DNA from: Thecamonas trahens ATCC 50062 | Taxonomy: Eukaryota; Apusozoa; Apusomonadida; Apusomonadidae | Assembly: GCF_000142905.1 (NCBI RefSeq) | Contig: NW_013657678.1 | Coordinates: 145,877-209,876, forward strand | Direction: 5' to 3' | Length of the DNA: 64,000 nt | Shown here: positions 39,353 to 50,000 of the stretch, in pieces | How positions within the stretch are numbered: the first letter of the stretch is position 1 | How the letters are laid out: the number at the start of each line of letters is the position of its first letter | Program-made: the position numbers and the translations under genes | The notes under the pieces: generated by a model | The model's database searches: none | The model's input: only the letters and a program-made list of their open reading frames with translations | What the model was told of the DNA's origin: nothing

Positions 39353-40936
39353 ATGGTACGCTACATGCGACGAGAGCCAAGCCACCACCCCCCCACCCCC
39401 CACCCCCACCCCGCACACCCACAGCCATGCCCATTCGCAACACACATGCAAACCCACCATGCCACACCATGCCACACTCACCCATACACCCTCTCCCAAC
39501 TTTCCCCCCTCCCGCAGTTCACCCTTCCTCGCCTCGCTGTGGCGCCGGCCCTCGGCCGCACCGCCTCCTCTGCCCTCGCTGCGTCCCTGTCGACGGCGGC
39601 GGCTGCCCGGGCCGGGCCGGCAGTCAAGGTTGACCGCAAGAAGGAGATCCAGGCTGCCAAGGGACGCAACGTGGTGCTCGTGGACGCCGCGCGGACGCCG
39701 TTTGTCATGGCCGGGACCGACTTTAAGCCGCTCTGGTCGCACGACCTGCTGCGCAAGGCCTTCAAGGGCCTCCTCGCCAAGACGCAACTCGACACGGAGC
39801 ATCTCGACTATGTGATTGCCGGCAACGTGCTGCAGGAGGTGAAGACGTCGAATGTGGCGCGTGAGGCTGCGCTCGGCGCCGGGATCCCGGACTCGGTCCC
39901 GGCCCACACGGTGACCATGGCGTGCATCTCGTCGAACCAGGCGCTGACGACGGGCGCATCCATGATTGCGTCGGGCCAGATTGACTCGATGATCTTTGGC
40001 GGTACCGAGGTCATGTCGGACGTGCCGATCCGGTTCTCGCGCCCGCTCCGCCGGCTCATGCTCGACGCGCAGAAGGTCCGCTCGCCGCAGGGCTGGATCA
40101 ACCTGCTCAAGCGGTTCCGCCCGAGCATGCTCGCGCCGGAGCTCCCGGCCGTCGCCGAGTTCTCGACCAACGAGGTCATGGGCCACTCGGCAGACCGCCT
40201 CGCCGCGGCCTTTGACATCTCGCGCGAGGCGCAGGACGACTTTGCGCTCCGCTCGCACATGAACGCGCTCGAGGCCGGAAAGGCCGGCAAGCTGTCGGAC
40301 ATTGTCCCGGTGTACGTGCCAGGCAAGAAGGAGCCCGTCGTCGCTGACAACGGCGTTCGCATCACACCGCGCGAGAAGCTCGCATCGCTCAACCCGGCCT
40401 TTGTCAAGCCGCACGGCACCGTGACGGCGGGCAACGCCTCGTTCCTCACCGACGGCGCCTCGGCCGGCCTCATCATGTCCGAGGACAAAGCTCTGGAGCT
40501 CGGCTACAAGCCGCTCGCCTACATCCGCGAGTACGAGTACGTGGCCCAGGACCCCAAGGATGAGCTCCTCCTCGGCCCGGCCTACGTCACGCCCAAGGTC
40601 CTCGCCAAGGCCGGCCTCACCCTCGACGACATCTCCGTCTTTGAGTACCACGAGGCCTTTGCCGGCCAGCTCCTCGCCAACATTGCTGCCCTCGAATCCG
40701 AGTGGTTCTGCAAGAACAAGCTCGGCCTTGACGCCGCCTTTGGCTCCATCGACATGGACAAGCTCAACAACTGGGGCGGCTCGCTCTCCATCGGGCACCC
40801 GTTCGCCGCTACCTCGACCCGCCTCACTTACCACGCTGCCAAGCGCCTCCAGGACGCCGACACCAAGTACGCCCTCACCGCCGCCTGCGCCGCCGGCGGC
40901 CTCGGCTCCGGAAACGTCATCGAGCGCTACGAGTAG
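39353..40936 (+). CDS. HADHB: Mitochondrial trifunctional enzyme beta subunit, 3-ketoacyl-CoA thiolase
   Basis: Exon 1 is only the initiator ATG (39353-39355); the intron 39356-39517 has a GTACGC donor and a CCGCAG acceptor; exon 2 is 39518-40936. The spliced product has 473 residues, like human HADHB (474), and starts with a clear mitochondrial presequence (MFTLPRLAVAPALGRTA). The acyl-accepting Cys137 lies in VTMACISSNQAL, the same position as in HADHB. The later blocks are VFEYHEAFAGQLLANI, WGGSLSIGHPFAAT (HADHB normally GHPFGAT) and AACAAGGLGSG with the second catalytic Cys. The enzyme cleaves 3-ketoacyl-CoA in mitochondrial beta-oxidation. The intron is a multiple of three and stop-free, so an unspliced frame reads through. 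The presequence argues for splicing. Confidence 0.93.
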   Translation: MVRYMRREPSHHPPTPHPHPAHPQPCPFATHMQTHHATPCHTHPYTLSQLSPLPQFTLPRLAVAPALGRTASSALAASLSTAAAARAGPAVKVDRKKEIQAAKGRNVVLVDAARTPFVMAGTDFKPLWSHDLLRKAFKGLLAKTQLDTEHLDYVIAGNVLQEVKTSNVAREAALGAGIPDSVPAHTVTMACISSNQALTTGASMIASGQIDSMIFGGTEVMSDVPIRFSRPLRRLMLDAQKVRSPQGWINLLKRFRPSMLAPELPAVAEFSTNEVMGHSADRLAAAFDISREAQDDFALRSHMNALEAGKAGKLSDIVPVYVPGKKEPVVADNGVRITPREKLASLNPAFVKPHGTVTAGNASFLTDGASAGLIMSEDKALELGYKPLAYIREYEYVAQDPKDELLLGPAYVTPKVLAKAGLTLDDISVFEYHEAFAGQLLANIAALESEWFCKNKLGLDAAFGSIDMDKLNNWGGSLSIGHPFAATSTRLTYHAAKRLQDADTKYALTAACAAGGLGSGNVIERYE

Positions 40937-41117
40937 GCTAGAGTGTAAACCCTGTGACTAGACACAGCGTGTGATGCAGAGTCCTCACACTGACCGAGGC
41001 CGCAGCCCCAGCCCCAAAGCCAGCCACCAGGTCACGCGGGTTGTGCAGGCCTTGCAGCCAGCAAGAGAGCCACCTCTCCCCTCCCCCTCCCCCCCCCCTC
41101 CCCCACCTCACCCAACC

Positions 41118-42537
41118 ATGGCGTCCATCCGCGACTTCTTCGCAGAGGGCCCGTACCCCCTCTGGGTCCTCGCCCTGCTCGTGACGGCGTACCTGCTCAA
41201 CCAGCTCGACCGGTACACCCTCGCCATCACTTCCAAGGAGATGGTTCCGCTCGGCGGCAACGGCACGGGCTTCCGCTACCAGATCCTCGCCGGCCCAGTC
41301 TTCACCCTCGTCTACACTCTTGCGGGCCTCCCGGTCGGCTACATCGCCGATCGCTTCAACCGTGTCCGCATCTTTGTCGCCGCCATCCTGGTTTGGTCGG
41401 CGGCGACGGCCGCCATGGGCGCCGCCGACACCTACTGGCAGCTCGTCCTCGCCCGCGCGGGGCAGGGCATGGGCCAGGCTGGGTGCAATCCCATCGCCAA
41501 CGGCCTCATCGCCGAGTACTTTGCGCCCTCCACCCGCGGCACCGCCCTCGGCATCTACCAGTGGGGCATCTACACTGGCTACTCGCTCTCCTTTGGCGCC
41601 GCAGGGCCCATCTCGGCACGCTATGGCTACCGCTGGGTGTACTATGCCTTTGGTCTCGCGGGCGTCCCCATCGCCGCCGCCATCTACGCCACTGTCCGTG
41701 AGCCCCGCGCGGCGTCCACGACGACAAGACTATCGCCCTCTCCGAGGGCAAGCCGCCGGCCAAGCCGTCGCTCTGGACCGTCCTCACCTTCTTTGCTCGC
41801 CCCTCACTGCTCCTCCTCTGCCTCGCAGGTGCCATCCGCAACTCGGCCGGCTACGTCTGGGCCTTTAACACAGAGATCTTCTTTGAGAACGTCCACGGCC
41901 TCTCCAAGGTCGACATCGCCAAGTACATGTCGGTCATCCCACTCGTGGGCGGCTCGCTCGGCGCCCTCCTCGGCGGCATCATCGCAGACCGCATCATCAA
42001 GAAGCGCGGCATGGCTGCCCGCATCTGGGTCCTTGTCTTCTCCCAAATCCTCGCAGCCCCCTTGCCGCAGGCGCCCTCCTCCTCAATCCGCCGTGGGCCT
42101 TTATCTCGCTCATCCCCGCAAACGTCATCGGTGAGGCCTGGGTCGGCATCACCCTCGCCGTCGTCTCCGACCTCATTCCTGGCCACATGCGCATCGTCGC
42201 CACCTCGATCTACTTTTTCATCATCTCCAACATCGCAGGCCTCGCCCCACTCCTCGTCCCGGTCCTCCAATCGCATTTTCACTCACTCCGCACAGCCCTC
42301 TTCATCCTCTATCCCTGCGCCTACGCAGCCTCGGCCCTCCTCTTCCTCGTCACCTTTGTCTCGCTCCAGCGCGATGTCCGCGCCGCCGCCGCCGCCGCCG
42401 CCCTGGCCGATCGCGCTCCTGCTCAGCCTCCTTCCTCCACTCCTGCCTCTACCATCCCCGAGGGCAATGTCGATTCGGAGCGCACACCCTTGCTCCCCTC
42501 GCCTGCTGACGCATCGGTCAACAACGCCGGCTCTTGA
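41118..42537 (+). CDS. Major facilitator superfamily transporter, spinster-like
   Basis: The gene is read as one 473-residue, 12-span MFS protein after restoring one base at each of two C runs (41703-41706 and 42057-42061). The N-terminal half is intact: LLVTAYLLNQLDRYTLAITS, then the loop 2-3 motif GLPVGYIADRFNRVR, and ARAGQGMGQAGCNPIANGLI. The middle frame continues with GAIRNSAGYVWAFNTEIFF and the second-half loop GGIIADRIIKKRG. The third frame completes it with MRIVATSIYFFIISNIAG and a dileucine-type tail (ERTPLLPS). Spinster-like proteins move sphingolipids or lysophospholipids out of lysosomes; the tail also suggests an endolysosomal site. Both breaks shift the frame the same way and lie in homopolymers. 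Confidence 0.82.
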
Positions 42538-42728
42538 CACCGCCCGATCCATCCATGCAATCACTCTCCCCGATTCCCCCCCTCCCCCCCCTCGCCCTGC
42601 CCGCCTCACCCGCCCCCCGCCCTCCCGGCCAACACCCACTCAAACACAGCCCGTCGTAGAATCTTCCCGCCACAACCAACACTGAACCACGCCACACCAC
42701 CCGTCCCACACACTCTCTCTTCCACCAC

Positions 42729-42807
42729 ACACACACACACACACACACACACACCACACATACACATCATATCACACAAACACACACACACACACACACA
42801 CACACAT
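42729..42807. repeat. CA dinucleotide microsatellites upstream of PSF2
   Basis: Two CA tracts (about 42727-42753 and 42776-42807) lie within the 271 bp between the MFS gene and PSF2; the second ends 2 bp before the PSF2 ATG, so it is almost certainly in the 5' UTR. Confidence 0.85.
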
Positions 42808-42808
42808 C

Positions 42809-43798
42809 ATGACTCAGCCCATCGTCAAGCAGGCGTCGGTGCTGGAGAGCTTCGGCGCGTCTGAAGTCGAGTTCCTGTCGGAGGACGCTGAGGCCGTGGT
42901 GGTCCCGCTCTTCCGCGAGCCGGCCATCCGCTTGCTGGCAGGCACATACGGCCCGTTCCGTCCGGGCGTTCCGCTCACCGTCCCGCTCTGGCTGGCCAAG
43001 CAGCTGAAGAAGCAGAAGAAGGCCAAGATACAGCCGCCCGAGTGGATGGATGTCGACTCACTGCGGGCAACCTACGAGGCCGAGCAGGCCGATCCGCTGT
43101 ACTTTGAGGCCCTGCCGTACCACTACGTCGAAATCGCCTCACAGTTGCTTGATGTTGCCTCGGATGACATTCCGGATGCAAACTCGGTCCGCGAGACCAT
43201 CGAGGACATCGTCGAGGTCCGTCACCTCAAGATCATGGCCGGAATGCGCGCCCTCGACGGCGACTCGCCAGCCATCAAGCTCAACAACCTCGCCGCCATG
43301 GAGATCAACTCTATCCGCTCCTTCTTTATCGCCACCATGGACCACTACGCCATGCTCACAGAGCCCGAGCTCTCCGCCCGCCGCTCCTCCACCCGCGAGG
43401 CAACCCGCTCGTCCACTACTCCGGCCCGCGCCTCATCAGAGGCGTCGTCCGTCCCGCCAACAGGCGGCCTCTCCACAGCGCGCGCCCAGCGCAAGTTCCG
43501 CCCGCGCACCTCGTCCACAGGCGCAGGCTCACGCGCCTCGGCTGCGTCCGCCCGCTCCTCCGAGACCCCGTCGCGCTTCCCGTCCGCCCGCCCGCGCCCA
43601 CGCTCGCGTCCGCGCCCGCGCCCGCGCTCCACATCGTCGGCAGCGACGTCAGCGGGCTCGGTCGACCCAAGTTCGTCGCCGTCGCGCCCTGCGCCCGCGC
43701 CCATGGATACTGCTCCGCCGGCACAGGCACAATCTGGCGAGCCCGGTGAGCCCGAGTTTGGCCGCCCGCGCAAGCTGCGCCGCCTCCGCAAAGAGTAA
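42809..43798 (+). CDS. GINS2: GINS complex subunit PSF2
   Basis: The 329-residue protein matches PSF2: SEVEFLSEDAEAVVVPLF (here ASEVEFLSEDAE), YGPFRPGVPLTVPLWLAKQL, and the near-invariant PPEWMDVDSLRATYEAEQ; then the second-domain helix PYHYVEIASQLLDVASDDIP and KLNNLAAMEINSIRSFF. PSF2 is part of the CMG replicative helicase with CDC45 and MCM2-7. The conserved core ends near residue 195, about the normal length for PSF2. The remaining 130 residues are an Arg/Ser/Pro-rich extension (RPRPRSRPRPRPRS) not found in animal PSF2, ending FGRPRKLRRLRKE. The start directly follows a CA tract. The 3' end is 19 bp from the convergent ABCA gene. Confidence 0.95.
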   Translation: MTQPIVKQASVLESFGASEVEFLSEDAEAVVVPLFREPAIRLLAGTYGPFRPGVPLTVPLWLAKQLKKQKKAKIQPPEWMDVDSLRATYEAEQADPLYFEALPYHYVEIASQLLDVASDDIPDANSVRETIEDIVEVRHLKIMAGMRALDGDSPAIKLNNLAAMEINSIRSFFIATMDHYAMLTEPELSARRSSTREATRSSTTPARASSEASSVPPTGGLSTARAQRKFRPRTSSTGAGSRASAASARSSETPSRFPSARPRPRSRPRPRPRSTSSAATSAGSVDPSSSPSRPAPAPMDTAPPAQAQSGEPGEPEFGRPRKLRRLRKE

Positions 43799-43817
43799 AG
43801 TACACGCGCTAGCGCAA

Positions 43818-46791
43818 CTACACGGCGCCCTGCTCCCGCAGCGTCTCGCGCACAATCGAGAAAAATACCTCTTCCAGCGATGCAAGCGCCAGCGACCAGT
43901 CCTTGATGCCGGCCTGAGACGCATGCCGCTCCATTGCCATAAACACCCGTGAGAGCACCATCTCGTCCTTGGGTACCAGCCAGGTGTAGTGCGAGCCAAA
44001 CGAAGACCACATCCGCGCAGACGGCGCCACGCTCTCGATAAACGCTTGCATCCGCGCCACGTGCTGGTGGCCCCCCGCAAGCGCCACCTCCAGCCGGTAC
44101 TCGGACCCGAACCGTGCTTTGAGCTCCTCGTGCGTCCCAATGCACCGCAGCGAACCCGAGATGACAATGGCAATCCGCGACGCGAGCACCCGCGCCTCCT
44201 CCATCGAGTGCGTGGTGAGCAGGATCGACCGCCCCTCGCGCGCCCGCAGTAGAATGTCCCAGATCATCCGCCGCGCCATGACGTCCAGCCCGGTCGTCGG
44301 CTCGTCGAGCACCAGCAGCCGCGGCGAGCCGATGAGGGCAATCGCAATAGAGAGACGCCGCCGCATGCCGGCCGAAATGACAGATGCCCACTTGAGCTCA
44401 CACGTCTTGAGCCCCATTTGCTGCAGAATGTCGTCCACATGTCCGCGCTCCTGCGTCCGCGGAATGCCCTTCAGCCGTGCAAAGTACAGCAGGTGGTCAC
44501 GGACGGAGAGGTCCGGCCACAGCACGTCGGCCTGTGGACAGACGCCAATCATCGGATGGATCCGTGCCATCTGAGTCCGGATCGAGAGGCCACCCACGAG
44601 CGCATCACCGCCAGACGGCCGCACCAGCCCACACAGGATGTTGACCAGTGTCGACTTGCCTGACCCGTTGGGCCCAAGCAGCGCCAAGCACTCGCCGTCG
44701 CCAACCTTGAGGCAGAGCGAGCGGAGCACCCGCCGCTTCGAGCCGTCGAGCCCGATGTAACGCTTGTCGAGATCGCGAATAACCACATTAGCCGAGCGCG
44801 AGAGTGCCTCGGCGTCGCTGACTTGGTACACCGTCTGCCGCTCCGCGGCCACGTCGTCAGCCTCGGTCGGATCGACAAGGACCCACGGCGACGGCGATGT
44901 CTGGCTTCTTCCGCCGCTCACCGTTTCGAGCATGCTCGGCCCGTTGAGCGTCGGCGGTATGTTCTCGCTCGAATCGGTAGTGAAGAGGGCAGTATGCGCC
45001 CAACCGTGATGCAGACGAATGCCGGTCAGGCTCGGAGTGTGCCAGCACTTGCAGAGCCAGTCGTAGGCGGCGATGATGGGGAAAAACGGTGAGGCTGGGA
45101 CGCCATACTTTTTCGGCAGCACCGCCTCCAGGTAGACCGTGAGAACCAGAAGAACGAGTGACACCACAACCATGAACATGATTTCGCGCGAGAGTGGCGT
45201 TCCCCAAGCAAGCGCCGTGATCGAAAGCGGGGAATCAAGTGCAAACGAGACCACAATGAGATAGATGGCGCGGAAAAAGGCAAACGGCGGATAGACCGAG
45301 TAAAGGACCGTTGGTTGGATCTTGACGTCCGAGTAGACCGTGACGTTGAGCGTAGCCGCAATGCCCATCGACAACAGCTGGACCACGTAGCCAAAGATGG
45401 CCGCAGAGAGGGCCGACGAGAAAAAGACTGAGAAAAAGTATGTGAGACAGACGAGAGCATGGCCCCAAACAAAGAAGACCACAATGGTCACAAGCGCGTT
45501 AGTCATAATAAGCACTTCCAGCTGGCCTGCAGCCAGAATCGCGAGCATCAACGCTACGATGGTGCAATACATAAAGAGGTCGAACGAGTAGTTGACTAGC
45601 CAGAAGACCGACATCCGTAGGCCAGCCATCTTCTGCACTTCGATGTGCTTGTCCTGCTTCTCGCGAACCATGCCCTGCAGCACCACCGGCATGAGGAACG
45701 ACGCCGAGAACGGGAGTACAAACAGGAAGATGATGGCTGACACAATGTTTGCGCCCGATCCCGGATAGCAAACCTGTGGAAATTCGTCCACGCCCTTCAG
45801 CCCGGCATACGCTACCGGCGGCGGAGGTGGTGGAGGTGGAAGGACAGGTGCCGGCGGCGGCGGCGGCGACGGCGGAGACGTGGCGTTGGTAGGCGGCGCC
45901 GGTGGCGGCGATGGCGGAGGTGGCGGTACCGGCGTCAGGTACGAGAGCAATGCATTGGACACCTGATTCATGGCGCGATGCCGAGCATAGAGCAGCTTGA
46001 ACCGTTCCGGATAGTACAGCCCGTTGGCGGCGAGGTCAGGCGACTGCAAGACAAAGGCAGTGCCGTACATCTCCGAGAGGGCCGAAAAGTAGAGGGCGCT
46101 GGTGGGCACAGTGTACTCGAGGAGCGGATCTGAGGTGCCGGCCTCGGACGTGACAAAGTAGCGCGAGCTGAGAGTATGGATGTAGGTGACGGCCGAGTCA
46201 AACGAGTCGTAATGGACCAGATGCGGCGAGTAGCCATCACCAAGTGGGACGCCATCGACCACCACGCCGGAGAGGTTGGTGCCTGCATAGGGAAAACGGG
46301 CAATGTCACGGGTCATCAACGTAGTGGCCTCTGTCGCCTGACGCCCGCCAAAGGCATCGGTCCAAACCATAAACTCCCACGCCGCCGAGCAGTTTGTCTC
46401 GTCCGGCGCCCATGCACATGCCACCGAGCCTGGCGCCGGGAAGGGAACAGGCGACGGCGAGGGGGTGCACTCATTGGCATCGAGCGAGGCGAGCAGGACG
46501 ATGTGGACCACGATGAGGCCGAGTGCCACTACAAGCGGGAAGCCCAGGTGGAGGGCAATGGTCTTGCGTTGTCTCTTCTGCTGATGGACCTCTCGAAGGA
46601 ACTGCACGGGGTAGGGTGGTGGTGAGCAGGCGGCGGTGCGGGGGAGGGGGAGGGAGGGAAGGAGGGGAGGGAGGGCGTACCATGGCGCGGGTCTGGCCCC
46701 AGAGGGTCTTACGGTAGTGGACAGGGGTGCCGGTGCCCAGGGGGGTGAATGGTGTCTGGGCTGGCCTCGACGAGCCGCGCATGCCGTTCAT
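43818..46791 (-). CDS. ABCA-family half transporter
   Basis: Exon 1 is 46681-46791 (37 codons, ending ...GQTRAM) and exon 2 is 43818-46601; the 79-nt intron has a GTACGC donor and a GTGCAG acceptor, phase 0. The 964-residue protein has one ABCA unit: a first span near 60-80, a large ectodomain with glycosylation sequons and Pro-rich stretches of PPPPSPPPAPP type, then a cluster of about six spans, then the nucleotide-binding domain. Walker A is GPNGSGKST near 677, the signature is ISAGMRRRLS near 777 (usual LSGGMKRK), and Walker B LLVLDEPTTGLD near 795. ABCA proteins move lipids, and half-size members occur in protists and plants. If exon 1 were non-coding, the final ATG of exon 1 would be the start. 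Confidence 0.9.
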
Positions 46792-47001
46792 GGCGAGACG
46801 CGTGCCCGTTTGCGGCGGCGCGAGTCCTGGCCGATCGTGGCCGCCTGAGTTTGGCACACGATTTGCGACGGCGTCGACGACGCGATGTTGACCAGCCACA
46901 GTGGTGGCTCTGTGGTGGCCAGGGGAGAAAGGCTGTGGTGACTGGCAAGTGGGTGTCGGGTGTTGGTTCATTGCATGCTGCGAGCGGGTGCGAGAAACTA
47001 C

Positions 47002-50000
47002 TCAGATAAAGGGCGAGGCCTCGGGTGCCGGGGCCGGGGCGGAGCGCGGCGGCGGGCGGGAGGGCGGGGCGACCTCGCCCTCGGTAGGCTGAAACGGAGC
47101 GGCGGTCGGGGCCGGCGGGGGGACAAAGCGCTCGTCGTCGAGGAACGACGAGTTGGAGTCGCTTGCCGCGGGGGCCGGGACCATCATGGGCTTGAAGACA
47201 TGCGGGGCGCCGGGGCCAGCGGTCGGTGCCGGCGGGCGGCGGAGCGCAAGGCCTGGGATCGACTTGCGTGGTGGCGGGGCGGCGGCGGCACCCGGCTTCG
47301 CAAAGGCGTTGACATAACGGGACGAAGTCGAGTGGACGTTGCGCGGCGCGCGCGGCGGGCCACGCGGTGGGCCCGCGCCAAGCGGGACACCAGCCGAGGC
47401 CGGAGCGGGGGTGGCTCCGGTCGGCGGCATGCTGGGTGCGGGTGCCTTCGGCTTTGACTTTGGAGGCGGAGGGAGGGCGGCGGCCTTGCCGGCGTTGGGA
47501 TTGTCGGGGTTGATCCATTTTCCTGTCTTGGGATCACGGAAGATCTTGAGCTCGCCGCCGAGCTTGGCTTGCTTCTTGGAGCTCTTAAAGGGCCAGAGCG
47601 AGGAGAGCAGGCCGCCGCCACTGGACGACGAGCTAGACTCAGCTTTTTTCTTGGCCTCCTGCTCCTTGCGCAGCTTCTGGGCGCGGGCAAGGAGGCGGGC
47701 CTCTTCCTCGGCGTCGTCGTCGACGGCGGGCGTGGATGCAGCTCGGCCCGAGGGCGACGACAGTGGAGAGGGCCCGTCCGTCGAAGCGCGCCGTGCGCCG
47801 CGGGCAGTGAGAGGCGGCGACGACGGGGCGGTCGGCGGCGCCGATGCCGAGCCCGACGCAGTCTTGGGCGGCGAGCGCGAGCCGCCCCAAGAGAACATGC
47901 CGGAGAAGACCCCCTTGACGGCAGCAACAACGCGCGACGAAGAGCCGGCGGAAAGGTCCATGTGCTCTTGGAGGCGGTGGTGCAGAGCCTTGAGCTGGCT
48001 GAGGAATGCAGCGGCAAAATACTTTGCGCCGCGAGCGGCGACGATGGCGTCGAGAGCCTTGCAGTAGGCGAGTGCGCGGTCGGTGAATCCAACTTCAGCA
48101 AGCTGGAAAGCGTAGACGAGCTTGTAGGCAACAAGCGACGGCAGGGTAAACTGCGAGTTGGCCACCTTGTGGGCGAGCTCGAACATTTCGGTCCGCTGGA
48201 TGGCCTCGGGCGTAGCGAAGCGAGCGCCGGTGCCGTCGTGGTCGGCCCCAAGTAGGACCATGCGGGCGGCGGTGTTGAGCGGGCCGATGGGTGCGCCGGC
48301 GAGGAGGTAGCACACGTGCTGCGAAGGGGTGTAGCGCCTGAGGCGGCCGAGCTCGTTGCCAAGGTCAAACATGGCTGCGCGATTTGGCTTGGCACCCGCA
48401 CCGTTGGCGAGGATCATTGCTAGGTTGGCCTTCCACGAGGCGAGGACCGGGTGGGTGTCCGGCGACACGCCGCTTGATGGTGCGGCAAACAAGCCGGAGC
48501 TCTTACCGGAGAACAGGAGGTAGAGCGAGCGCATGGGCGAGGCGTGTGCAAACGACGCGGTAGCGAGCGCGGCGACGGTGTCAGCAAAGACGGTCTTGTC
48601 GGTGTGGGCAGCAATGACGACAGCGTGGGCAAAGAGACCAGCGGCTGTGGCAGCCTCGGCAGCCTCCTTGCGCTTGCCGGCCATGAGCAACGTCTCGATG
48701 TGGCCAAGGGTGCTGGTGGCGGCGGCAGCGTCAGGCGCAGCAATAGCATCGGGGAGGAGCTCGGACGAAGGGCGCGAGACGAGGCCGTCGTGCGGTGACG
48801 AGGTCAGAATGTCGCTCACCTCGGCGGCAACCTTGGGGCCCAGAGTCGGATCCTTTTCGAGAGAAAGGGCCAAAATCTCGTAGAGGACGCGTAGCCCGTC
48901 CGGGTCGTGCACATCGCCGAGCGAGTGGTCGATTGGTGCAGCGGCGCGAGAGCGGGCGAGATGAACAGCGTCCTGACGCGAGGAGACAGTGAGCGGCCCC
49001 GGGAACGACTCAAGAGTCTGAACGTGCGGCAGCGTCGCGCAGGCCTGGTGCAGGCGGCGTGTGATGACACGCGGCGTGGAAGCGGAAAACGAGCCGTTGA
49101 AGCATGTCACAATCTGCCCGCCAAAGCCAAACGAGACAACAGCCGCGCGGTTGCAGCGCAGGCGTGACTGGGCAAATGCCTCGGCCGGGCCAGAGGGTGC
49201 CGGTGCATAACCGTAGCCGGAGTCTGCAGCTGCAGCGGTGTGGCCGTAGGTGTCTGTCGACTGGCGGTCGTCGGCCTGGGTTTGGTCGTGGCCGGCTGCT
49301 TGCCCGTAGTAGTCGTCGGCCTGGGTTTGGTCGTGGCCAGTTGCTTGACTGTAGTAGTCGTCGGCCTGGGTTTGGTCGTGGCCAGTTGCTTGACTGTAGT
49401 AGTCGTCGGCCTGGGGTTGGTCGTACCCGGCTGTTTGCCCGTAGTAGTCGTCGGCCTGGGCTTGGTCGTACCCGGCTGCTTGCCCGTAGTAGTCGTCGGT
49501 CTGGGCTTGGTCGTACCCGGCTGTTTGACCGTAGTAGTCGTCGGCCTGGGCTTGGTCGTACCCGGCTGCTTGCTCGTAGTAGTCGTCGGCCTGGGCTTGG
49601 TCGTACCCGGCTGCTTGCTCGTAGTAGTCGTCGGCCTGGGCTTGGTCGTGGCCGGTTGCTTGACCATAATAGACGTCAGCCTGGTACTGCTCCTGGCCGT
49701 AGTAGTTCTCGGACTCGGGATGGGAAGAGGAGTTGTCCTCACCGTAAAAGTTGGTGGCCGCGCCGTAGTAGTCGCCGGCTTGTGAGCCACCGGCTTGAGA
49801 GCCGCCAGCCTGTGAGCCGCCAGCATACGAGCCACCGGCTTGGGATTGGTAGTCGTAGTTGACTTCGTCATCATAGTGTTCGCCCTGAGCGACACTCTCA
49901 TCAAAGACCTCATTGGTGGTGCCGGCCACCTCGGCATAAAAGTCAGACTGGGCGGCAGGAGTCGCAATAGGCGTCACTTGTTGGGTGGCAGAGGAAAGAG

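Noticed and set aside
41118-42537. Programmed ribosomal frameshifting in the MFS gene
   Set aside because: Two breaks in one gene at plain C runs, with no slippery heptamer, and the same kind of error in three other genes.
49240-49785. CRISPR-like array in the 45-bp repeat
   Set aside because: Units are contiguous with no unique spacers, keep a protein frame and lie in a eukaryotic gene.
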